Shown: one piece after another, positions 1 through 5,218 of the stretch
Numbering within the stretch: position 1 is the stretch's first letter
Layout of the letters: every line of letters begins with the position of its first letter
NCBI GenBank assembly: GCA_021647375.1
Contig: JAKIUV010000122.1
Coordinates: 1 to 5,218, forward strand
DNA from: Robiginitomaculum sp.
Lineage (GTDB): Bacteria > Pseudomonadota > Alphaproteobacteria > Caulobacterales > Maricaulaceae
Direction of reading: 5' to 3'
DNA length: 5,218 nucleotides
Made by a program: the position numbers and the translations under genes
Notes under the pieces: model-generated
What the model was told of the DNA's origin: nothing
The model's database searches: none
What the model saw: only the letters and a program-made list of their open reading frames with translations

Positions 1-1268
1 TGCCGACTGCGCGGATGAAATCTGTCATCACAGGCAAGACTAAAGACGCGCCTGATTGGGGTGTGAACTGGGAAGAAATCTTGGGCGGCGAATTTGAAAA
101 ACGTCGTAGTGATTATAATTTCAGGGACATACAAGAACAAATGTACGGCGAGTTTGAAAATACTTTCATGATGTATTTACCGCGCTTGTGCGAGCATTGC
201 TTGAACCCGTCTTGTGTGGCATCTTGTCCATCCGGTGCGATTTACAAGCGCGAAGAAGACGGCATTGTTCTTATCGACCAAGACAAATGTCGGGGCTGGC
301 GTATGTGCGTATCGGGTTGCCCTTACAAGAAAATTTACTTCAACTGGCAGTCTGGAAAATCCGAAAAATGTACGTTCTGTTATCCGCGGATTGAGGCAGG
401 CGAACCTACTGTTTGCTCCGAAACCTGTGTTGGCCGTATCCGTTATCTAGGTGTCTTGCTTTACGATAGCGAGCAGATCAAAGAAGCTGCTTCAGTGTCC
501 GACGAAAAAGACTTGTATCAAGCCCAGTGCGATTTGTTCCTCGACCCCAATGACCCAGACGTCATTGCACGAGCCAAAGCAGATGGTATTCCGGAAAGCT
601 GGCTAGAAGCCGCAAAAAGCTCGCCCGTTTACAAAATGGCTATGGATTGGAAAATCGCATTTCCGCTGCATCCTGAATATCGCACACTGCCAATGGTGTG
701 GTATGTACCGCCGCTCTCCCCCATTCAATCCGTCCATGAAAACGGTATGATGGACAGCAAAGAAGGCACAAATGGTATGATACCGGATGTGGATAGCTTG
801 CGTATTCCCGTCAAATATCTCGCCAACCTTCTGACGGCGGGCGATGAGAAACCCGTCACCACCGCCCTTGAACGCATGCTCGCCATGCGGGCCTATATGC
901 GCGGAAAATCCGTTGATGGCGTAACGAATTTGGACATTCTAGATCAAGTCGGCATGAGCGAGCATGAGATGGACGATATGTACCAAATGATGGCGATTGC
1001 TAATTATGAAGACCGTTTCGTCATCCCGACCAATCACCGCGAATATGCGGGAGACGGGCCGTTTGACCACGAAATAGCCTTTGAAACCCGCGCAGAATGC
1101 GGCTTTAGTTTTGGTAATGGTTGTCACGGCGGTGAAGAAAAACGCTCAAATTTGTTTGGATCCCCATCACACGCTAACACAATGGACGGCTCATATCGCG
1201 GCGCAAAAACGCCGGGCGACGGCGGTGTCAAAACCCTTAGGGCAACAAAAATGGGAGATAAATCATGA
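1..1268 (+). CDS. narH: Respiratory nitrate reductase beta subunit NarH, 5'-truncated by the window edge
   Basis: NarH is the electron-transfer subunit of membrane-bound nitrate reductase A. It passes electrons from the NarI haems to the molybdenum subunit NarG on the cytoplasmic face. The reading frame is open from base 3 to the TGA at 1266-1268, and the protein matches NarH throughout. Counting residues from the Met at base 15, three of the four cysteine groups are visible: C59/C62/C67/C71; C92/C98/C102 with W95 in place of a cysteine, the known NarH signature of a [3Fe-4S] cluster; and C119/C122/C134/C138. The first cysteine group and about 125 N-terminal residues are missing, judged by aligning these cysteines with recalled E. 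coli numbering (C184 onward). The Met at base 15 is internal, since the upstream codons (P-T-A-R) continue the NarH alignment. The C-terminal part has small insertions and a longer, Gly/Lys-rich tail than the 512-residue E. coli protein. The stop codon overlaps the narJ start. Identity is very secure. Confidence 0.97.
   Translation, partial: PTARMKSVITGKTKDAPDWGVNWEEILGGEFEKRRSDYNFRDIQEQMYGEFENTFMMYLPRLCEHCLNPSCVASCPSGAIYKREEDGIVLIDQDKCRGWRMCVSGCPYKKIYFNWQSGKSEKCTFCYPRIEAGEPTVCSETCVGRIRYLGVLLYDSEQIKEAASVSDEKDLYQAQCDLFLDPNDPDVIARAKADGIPESWLEAAKSSPVYKMAMDWKIAFPLHPEYRTLPMVWYVPPLSPIQSVHENGMMDSKEGTNGMIPDVDSLRIPVKYLANLLTAGDEKPVTTALERMLAMRAYMRGKSVDGVTNLDILDQVGMSEHEMDDMYQMMAIANYEDRFVIPTNHREYAGDGPFDHEIAFETRAECGFSFGNGCHGGEEKRSNLFGSPSHANTMDGSYRGAKTPGDGGVKTLRATKMGDKS
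1253..1257 (+). promoter_or_regulatory. Ribosome binding site of narJ
   Basis: GGGAG lies 7 nt before the ATG at 1265 and inside the last codons of narH. It supports ATG 1265 as the narJ start and permits re-initiation after narH termination at the ATGA overlap. Confidence 0.7.
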
Positions 1269-1966
1269 GAAGTTTACGCGTTTTATCACGGCTTCTGGTT
1301 TATCCAAATGCCGAAACCCAAGGCCATATGAACGACCTGAAACAAGTGCTGGCCGAAGACGGGTTTTTAAAAGCCAAGACGTTGAAAAAGCTCACGGTCT
1401 TTATGGACGAGTTCGCGGGCATGGACATTATGGATGCCCAAGAAATATATGTTGAATTGTTTGACAGGGGGCGCGCCCACTGCCTGCACTTGTTTGAACA
1501 TGTTCACGGCGAGTCCCGGTTTCGCGGCCAAGCCATGATTGACCTTGCTGGTCGCTACCAGGAAAAAGGTCTTGAGATTGGTGTCGGCGAACTACCTGAT
1601 TATCTCCCCTTGTTCTTGGAATTTATCTCCATTTGCGAGCCAGAAGAAGGGCTTGAAACGCTGGCACAAGCTGCACCTGTTATTGCAACAATAGGCGAAA
1701 AACTTAAACGCCAAAAGAGCGGATATGCCAGTGTATTTGCCGCTATCACCGAATTGTCAGGTGCCAAGTTGAACAAGGAAGAAATCGCCAAGGCGGCAGA
1801 TGCCGCCCTACCTAATATTAGAACTTTGGATGACTTGGACAAGGAATGGCAAGAGCCGGACGCATTTGGCGGTGCGGAAGATTGTGGTACATGTAACGAC
1901 CCCATGCCGTTGCAGCCAGCCAGTAAACCAGCCGGGCATACCGAGAACATAGGAGCAAACCAGTGA
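1265..1966 (+). CDS. narJ: Nitrate reductase molybdenum cofactor assembly chaperone NarJ
   Basis: NarJ is a cytoplasmic chaperone of the TorD/NarJ family. It binds apo-NarG and is needed for insertion of the molybdenum cofactor and for membrane attachment of NarGH; it is absent from the mature enzyme. At 233 residues it is close to the 236 of E. coli NarJ. Family hallmarks are the N-terminal SRLLVYP segment (residues 8-14), the conserved block ELFDRGRAHCLHLFEHVHGE (64-83), the RGQAM motif (87-91) and ELPDYLPLFLEF (109-120). The start is fixed by the 4-bp ATGA overlap with narH, by a GGGAG ribosome site 7 nt upstream, and by alignment beginning at the first residue. The C-terminal tail (about 200-233) is poorly conserved and contains a CxxC pair, C207/C210. 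The stop TGA (1964-1966) overlaps the narI GTG start. Function is assigned by strong family resemblance and operon position. Confidence 0.96.
   Translation: MRSLRVLSRLLVYPNAETQGHMNDLKQVLAEDGFLKAKTLKKLTVFMDEFAGMDIMDAQEIYVELFDRGRAHCLHLFEHVHGESRFRGQAMIDLAGRYQEKGLEIGVGELPDYLPLFLEFISICEPEEGLETLAQAAPVIATIGEKLKRQKSGYASVFAAITELSGAKLNKEEIAKAADAALPNIRTLDDLDKEWQEPDAFGGAEDCGTCNDPMPLQPASKPAGHTENIGANQ
1951..1955 (+). promoter_or_regulatory. Ribosome binding site deciding the narI GTG start
   Basis: AGGAG stands 7 nt before GTG at 1963 and within the last narJ codons. This near-consensus site supports the non-ATG start of narI at the GTGA overlap. No in-frame ATG occurs until codon 21, which lies inside the first membrane helix. 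Confidence 0.8.
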
Positions 1967-2643
1967 GTGAATATCTAAACAGTTTTTTCTTTGGGATATA
2001 TCCGTATATTGCCGTCGGCGTAATGATCTTCGGCTCTATCCTGCGCTATGACCGCGACCCGTATTCTTGGAAAGCGGACAGCTCCCAATTGATGAGCCGC
2101 AAAGGTTTGCGGCTTGGTAGCAATTTATTTCACGTCGGGATTTTACTGTTGTTTTTTGGCCACTTGGTTGGGCTATTAACACCCCACTGGGTCTATTCAC
2201 CATTCATGACATCCGGGCAAAAACAGCTTCTAGCCATGGTTGCAGGCGGCATTTTCGGCAGCATGATGTTTGTCGGCATGGTGATTTTAATCGTGCGGCG
2301 TTTCGGCAATCCACGGGTCAGCGCCACATCCAGTTTTTGGGACAAAGCAATTTTACTTCTCTTGTTCGCGCAGCTTATCCTAGGCCTGTTGACCATACCA
2401 CAATCCGCTAAACATTTAGACGGCTCTTCTATGATCGAGTTAGCCGAATGGGCGCAAAAAATTGTGACCTTTAGAGGCGGTGCAGCAGAGCATATCTTGC
2501 ACGAGAACATTATCTTCAAATTACATATAGTTCTGGGCTTGACCATATTTTTGGTCTTCCCGTTTACACGCTTGGTACATATGTTCAGCGCGCCGATTAA
2601 ATACTTGTTGCGTTCAGGCTACCAAATTGTCCGCAAACGGTAA
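1963..2643 (+). CDS. narI: Respiratory nitrate reductase gamma subunit NarI (di-haem cytochrome b)
   Basis: NarI anchors NarGH to the inner membrane, oxidises quinol on the periplasmic side and sends electrons through two b-type haems to NarH. This builds proton-motive force. The protein has 226 residues (E. coli NarI has 225) and five hydrophobic segments at about 8-28, 53-73, 88-111, 126-145 and 184-207. The four expected haem-ligand histidines are present: H57 and H67 in the second helix, H188 and H206 in the last. Each is one residue later than E. coli H56, H66, H187 and H205. The loop RYDRDPYSWKADSSQ (28-42) and the HENIIFKLHI segment (180-189) are typical of the family. Translation starts at GTG, overlapping the narJ stop by 4 bp, with AGGAG 7 nt upstream. 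It is the last gene of the operon, followed by a terminator 22 bp after its TAA. Confidence 0.97.
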   Translation: MSEYLNSFFFGIYPYIAVGVMIFGSILRYDRDPYSWKADSSQLMSRKGLRLGSNLFHVGILLLFFGHLVGLLTPHWVYSPFMTSGQKQLLAMVAGGIFGSMMFVGMVILIVRRFGNPRVSATSSFWDKAILLLLFAQLILGLLTIPQSAKHLDGSSMIELAEWAQKIVTFRGGAAEHILHENIIFKLHIVLGLTIFLVFPFTRLVHMFSAPIKYLLRSGYQIVRKR

Positions 2644-2665
2644 TCGTAATCACAAAAATATTTAT

Positions 2666-2698
2666 AAAAAAGCTCCTTTTCAAGAGGGGCTTTTTTTT
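2666..2698 (+). terminator. Rho-independent terminator of the nar operon
   Basis: The stem AGCTCCT (2671-2677) pairs with AGGGGCT (2685-2691), with one T-G pair and a 7-nt loop. An A-run at 2666-2670 extends the stem against T's 2692-2696. The run of eight T's at 2691-2698 follows the GC-rich stem, as expected for an intrinsic terminator. It ends narI transcription and separates nar from the downstream porin gene. The A-run upstream means it could also work on the opposite strand, although no gene converges there. Confidence 0.9.
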
Positions 2699-2745
2699 AT
2701 GGTTTTTGCAGGTGCGACACTCTGTCCGGATAATGCGTGCCGCCT

Positions 2746-2759
2746 TTGACTTGGGTCAA
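2746..2759 (+). promoter_or_regulatory. FNR/FixK-type (CRP-FNR family) operator upstream of the porin gene
   Basis: TTGAC-TTGG-GTCAA is a perfect two-fold palindrome, and one further T/A pair extends it to 2745-2760. It matches the FNR/FixK/DNR consensus TTGAY-N4-RTCAA and resembles recalled alphaproteobacterial FixK sites such as TTGATCTGGGTCAA. Its centre lies about 28-34 bp before a TATATT -10 box, which puts it near -41 relative to the predicted transcription start: the class II activator position. Whether the regulator senses oxygen (FNR/FixK) or NO (DNR/NnrR) cannot be read from the site alone. Confidence 0.8.
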
Positions 2760-2780
2760 ATTTTTTGGCGTACAAATGCG

Positions 2781-2786
2781 TATATT
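2781..2786 (+). promoter_or_regulatory. Predicted -10 box of the porin promoter
   Basis: TATATT differs from the TATAAT consensus at one position. It predicts a transcription start near 2793-2794 and a leader of about 42 nt. No recognisable -35 hexamer stands about 17 bp upstream (the bases are AAATTT), as expected for a promoter that depends on the activator bound at 2746-2759. Confidence 0.6.
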
Positions 2787-2824
2787 TGTCAAATTCAATA
2801 AACTTGAAATCGGAAACTCAAAAT

Positions 2825-2829
2825 AGGAA
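2825..2829 (+). promoter_or_regulatory. Ribosome binding site of the porin gene
   Basis: AGGAA lies 6 nt before ATG 2836 in an A-rich leader. It supports this start, which also places the signal peptide at the exact N-terminus. Confidence 0.65.
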
Positions 2830-2835
2830 ATTAAA

Positions 2836-4068
2836 ATGCGTACCTTACTCCTCGCTTCTGTTGCAACTCTGACGGCTCTTAGTGCAAGCCCTGCCTTCGC
2901 AAGTGATGAAGCGGAAACCCTTGCTGATGCCATTACCAAAGGCAAAACCACTATCAATTTTCGCCTTCGTAACGAAAATGTAAGCCAGGACGGATTTGCA
3001 GATAATGCCAATGCCCTGACGCTACGCACAAGGCTGAAATATTCCACGGGTGTGTTCAAAGGTTTTTCTGCCGTGGTCGAGGTCGATAATGTGCTGGCGC
3101 TAGATAATAATTATAATAGCACCATAAATGGGCGCATCAACCGCCCGGTTGTCGCAGATCCGAAAACGACGGAAATAAACCAAGCCTATGTCGCCTATAC
3201 GGGTATTAACAAAACAACTTTGATAGCTGGGCGCATGGCCTTGAATATGGACAATCAACGCTTTGTTGGAACAGTTGGTTGGCGGCAAAATGACCAGACG
3301 TATGATTTGCTCGCTGGTATTGTAAAGCCGAATGACGACCTGACACTGACGGGCGGCTATGTCTGGAATGTCAACCGGATTTTTTCCGATAGACACACAT
3401 TTGGCAATTTGGACACTGACAGTTTTGTTGTAAATGGTAAATATACCGGCCTGGGCTTTGGCAATTTAACGGCTTACGGCCTGTTCATTGACCTTAATGA
3501 TGCGCCCGTTTTGGCACTGTCCAGCCAGACATTGGGTGTGCGCTTTGACGGTAAACAAAAAATAGGCGATGGTAATTTAACTGCGCTGTATGAGGCTGAA
3601 TTTGCTACCCAATCAGACTATAAAGACAGCCCGCTTAATTATAATGCCCAATATTACCACCTTTCCGCCGGATTGTCGGCACATGGGTTTACGGGGAAAA
3701 TCGGTTATGAAGTCTTAGGTTCCGATAACGGTGTGACCAGTTTCCAAACACCTTTGGCAACATTGCATAAATTCAATGGGTGGGCCGATAAATTTTTGGC
3801 CACGCCTGCGGGCGGCCTAGAAGATTTTTACGGCTCATTGTTCTACAAAGTTGGTGGTGATAGCCCATTAAAAGGCCTAACTTTCGGTGCCGTTTATCAT
3901 GATTTTTCCGCCGATGTTGGTGGTGATTATGGCAATGAGATTAACCTGCTCGTTAAAAAGAAACTGAGTAAGGGGTTTTATACCAGCATAAAATATGCCG
4001 ACTATAATTCCAACGGTTTTGCCACGGATACCAGAAAGCTATGGTTCACTCTCGGCGCTAATTATTGA
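2836..4068 (+). CDS. Outer-membrane beta-barrel protein, alginate-export/porin-like
   Basis: This 410-residue protein starts with a clear Sec signal peptide: R2, a hydrophobic core at about 4-17, and an A-F-A cleavage motif ending at residue 22. The mature part is rich in alternating polar/hydrophobic strands with many Gly, Asn, Tyr and Asp residues, and it ends in an aromatic residue (LWFTLGANY), as barrel proteins recognised by the BAM complex do. The early segment, with the R-L-R-N-E strand, repeated L-R-T-R-L pattern, V-V-A-D-P, and V-G-W-R-Q-N-D-Q-T at about residues 144-152, resembles from memory proteins annotated as 'alginate export family' (AlgE-like domain). Such proteins are usually generic porins, and nothing nearby suggests alginate synthesis. 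It is a single-gene unit behind the nar terminator, with its own FNR/FixK-type operator. That points to anaerobic induction and possibly to nitrate/nitrite or another small-anion route across the outer membrane. The barrel assignment is firm; the substrate is unknown. Confidence 0.82.
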   Translation: MRTLLLASVATLTALSASPAFASDEAETLADAITKGKTTINFRLRNENVSQDGFADNANALTLRTRLKYSTGVFKGFSAVVEVDNVLALDNNYNSTINGRINRPVVADPKTTEINQAYVAYTGINKTTLIAGRMALNMDNQRFVGTVGWRQNDQTYDLLAGIVKPNDDLTLTGGYVWNVNRIFSDRHTFGNLDTDSFVVNGKYTGLGFGNLTAYGLFIDLNDAPVLALSSQTLGVRFDGKQKIGDGNLTALYEAEFATQSDYKDSPLNYNAQYYHLSAGLSAHGFTGKIGYEVLGSDNGVTSFQTPLATLHKFNGWADKFLATPAGGLEDFYGSLFYKVGGDSPLKGLTFGAVYHDFSADVGGDYGNEINLLVKKKLSKGFYTSIKYADYNSNGFATDTRKLWFTLGANY

Positions 4069-4173
4069 TAAAGCTAGGGGCTGTCCTGGCTCTAGATAGC
4101 CTGATTGTTGTTGCACCCAGTCGTCAGGCTAAATAGGGCATTACAGAGGCGTGGGAAGTCTGTCTCAGCGCCT
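4069..4173. other. Convergent intergenic region with hairpins
   Basis: This 105-bp spacer lies between the convergent porin and phoD-like genes. The clearest structure is TAGCCTGA (4097-4104) pairing with TCAGGCTA (4124-4131) around a 19-nt loop. A weaker stem joins 4074-4079 to 4090-4095, and AGGCG (4147-4151) can pair with CGCCT (4169-4173) next to three T's. None has a proper T-tract, so a termination role on either strand is only possible. No gene is seen here. Confidence 0.4.
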
Positions 4174-5218
4174 TTAGCTATCCCGTAATTTCAATGATCC
4201 GTCCGTTTTCTCTATCTTGAAACTTTTGCAAATGCTGGTTTTGTAGTCTGGTTTTAGTATTGTATCGACGCACACATAATCAGCGCGCCCCTCTTTGTGG
4301 TTCAGGTGCAAGTCTATATAGCCTTGGCTACTAGCGCTGAGATATTCAATCTCTTTATTGGTGGCCATCATGCGGGTTTCGTAGTCTTCGGTTTGTGCGC
4401 CTAAATATGTACCAAAACCCGGTGATGTGACGGCGGCGGTGGCCAGCTCGACGCCCATGGACTGGCCGGTTTTTGTGTGAAGACTATTCGCCCACCACAT
4501 ATGGGTATCCCCAGTCAGCACCAATAAATCCTGAACGCCTTGGGCGCGCAAGCTCTCATAAAGCCGTTCGCGTGCCGCCGGATAGCCGTCCCACGCATCA
4601 AGATTCATAGGCAAGCCAAATGGCGAGATAGCAACGAATTTATCAATTGACCAAAACCGTTTGCGCAGGTCGGGCATAAATTCTTGCTCTTTCCAGTCGG
4701 TTAAATCCGGCAAGGTGGTGCGCGCCATTATAATTTGGTTGGCCAAAATACGCCAACTTTGCCCCGATTGTTTGGAGCGCGCCAAGTTGTCTACGACAAA
4801 ATCGCTTTGCACCGACCCCAAAATTTCCCGCTTGTCGTCCCATAAAACATCCCGGACAAAGGCATCTATGTTTTCGCGCGATGTGAAGCCGTCTTGGTAA
4901 TCCTTATAATCAAGCTCCTCATGGCGCGCCGACAAACGGGTCTCCAGCGTGGTTAAATTGAGCAAATCGCCATAAGCATAGGAACGAAATAAAGCCTCGC
5001 GGGTTTTGCCCGGCTCCGGCTCGCGCACAGGCATCCATTCATAATAAGCCCGTAGCGCCGATGTGCGTCTTATGTCCCAATTACCCTCGCTACGTCCGTG
5101 GTTTTGCGCGCCTCGCATCCAGCTATTATTGGCGGTTTCGTGGTCATCCCATATGGCAATCAGCGGGTGAGCGGCGTGCATGGCTGGACTGGCCGGGTCG
5201 GATTTATACTGGGCGGGG
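4174..5218 (-). CDS. PhoD-family alkaline phosphatase/phosphodiesterase, N-terminus beyond the window
   Basis: The protein resembles PhoD-type metallophosphatases, which release phosphate from mono- and diesters and are usually exported by the Tat system. The frame is open from the right edge: codons upstream of the Met at 5179-5181 read P-A-Q-Y-K-S-D-P and continue the family pattern (Y-x-x-D-P before H-A-A-H-P). That Met is therefore internal, and the true start and any signal peptide lie outside. Counting from it, the motifs are WDDHETANN (11-19), a metal-site block; ILANQIIMAR (145-154); NLDAWDGYPAAR (193-204); LTGDTHMWW (222-230), the second metal-binding block; and TSPGF (252-256). The C-terminal domain appears complete, ending at TAA 4174-4176. 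About 347 residues are visible; with the missing N-terminal domain a full protein of about 500 or more would be typical. It converges on the porin gene and has its own promoter elsewhere. No phosphate-starvation box can be examined here. Confidence 0.92.
   Translation of the reverse strand, partial: PAQYKSDPASPAMHAAHPLIAIWDDHETANNSWMRGAQNHGRSEGNWDIRRTSALRAYYEWMPVREPEPGKTREALFRSYAYGDLLNLTTLETRLSARHEELDYKDYQDGFTSRENIDAFVRDVLWDDKREILGSVQSDFVVDNLARSKQSGQSWRILANQIIMARTTLPDLTDWKEQEFMPDLRKRFWSIDKFVAISPFGLPMNLDAWDGYPAARERLYESLRAQGVQDLLVLTGDTHMWWANSLHTKTGQSMGVELATAAVTSPGFGTYLGAQTEDYETRMMATNKEIEYLSASSQGYIDLHLNHKEGRADYVCVDTILKPDYKTSICKSFKIEKTDGSLKLRDS

Noticed and set aside
15..17. ATG at 15 as the start of narH
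   Set aside because: The codons before it stay open and match NarH, and the first cysteine group essential for Fe-S binding would be absent. The gene is cut by the window edge.
1081..1455. Plus-strand open frame spanning the narH-narJ junction
   Set aside because: It is out of frame with two well-conserved genes and shows no homology. I also considered a narH frameshift, but NarH continues cleanly to its stop.
1469..1478. GGGCGCGCCC perfect palindrome
   Set aside because: It encodes the conserved D-R-G-R-A segment of NarJ, and codon choice explains it without a regulatory role.
1600..1950. Minus-strand open frame of 116 codons within narJ
   Set aside because: It lies wholly inside a secure gene, shows low-complexity Ser/Ala content and has no family resemblance.
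2193..2546. Minus-strand open frame of 117 codons within narI
   Set aside because: It is antisense to the membrane helices of NarI, has no ribosome site of note, and looks like a shadow frame.
2697..3059. Minus-strand open frame of 120 codons
   Set aside because: It covers the porin promoter and signal peptide region antisense, has no recognisable motifs, and is explained by the opposite strand's codon pattern.
5179..5181. Met (minus strand) at 5181 as the start of the PhoD-like protein
   Set aside because: The frame continues to the edge with family-typical residues, and the N-terminal domain plus export signal would be missing.
1..5218. Novel defence system, mobile element, CRISPR array, tRNA or riboswitch
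   Set aside because: No repeat arrays, transposase or recombinase motifs, tRNA-like cloverleaf or long structured leader were seen. Nearly all bases are explained by recognisable genes.

Overview
The window reads as part of a chromosome from a facultatively anaerobic, Gram-negative proteobacterium. It carries a membrane-bound respiratory nitrate reductase operon, an outer-membrane beta-barrel protein with a Sec signal peptide, and a PhoD-type phosphatase. The FNR/FixK-type operator (TTGAC-N4-GTCAA), the base composition near 50% GC and the style of the porin and PhoD suggest a marine or aquatic alphaproteobacterium. That placement is inference, because no taxonomic marker is present.

Positions 1-2643 (+ strand) hold the distal part of a narGHJI operon: narH without its first ~125 codons, complete narJ and complete narI. 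The genes overlap by 4 bp at each junction (ATGA and GTGA), so they are probably translationally coupled. NarH carries electrons through its Fe-S clusters to the catalytic subunit NarG, which is off the left edge. NarI is the di-haem quinol oxidase and membrane anchor. NarJ is the dedicated assembly chaperone and is not part of the final enzyme. A strong intrinsic terminator (2666-2698) closes the operon.

Positions 2699-4068 (+ strand) form a separate transcription unit. A perfect FNR/FixK-type palindrome (2746-2759) lies upstream of a TATATT -10 box, with the spacing of a class II activated promoter. They precede a 410-residue outer-membrane protein resembling the alginate-export/porin family. 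The box suggests that low oxygen (or nitrogen oxides) induces this porin together with nitrate respiration, so it may serve nitrate/nitrite passage or another anaerobic solute.

Positions 4069-4173 are a short convergent intergenic region with imperfect hairpins. From 4174 to the right edge, on the minus strand, lies the C-terminal part of a PhoD-family alkaline phosphatase/phosphodiesterase. It has no evident functional link to nitrate respiration.

I see no mobile element, CRISPR array, RNA gene or clearly novel system. The most interesting point is the putatively oxygen-regulated porin directly behind the nar operon.
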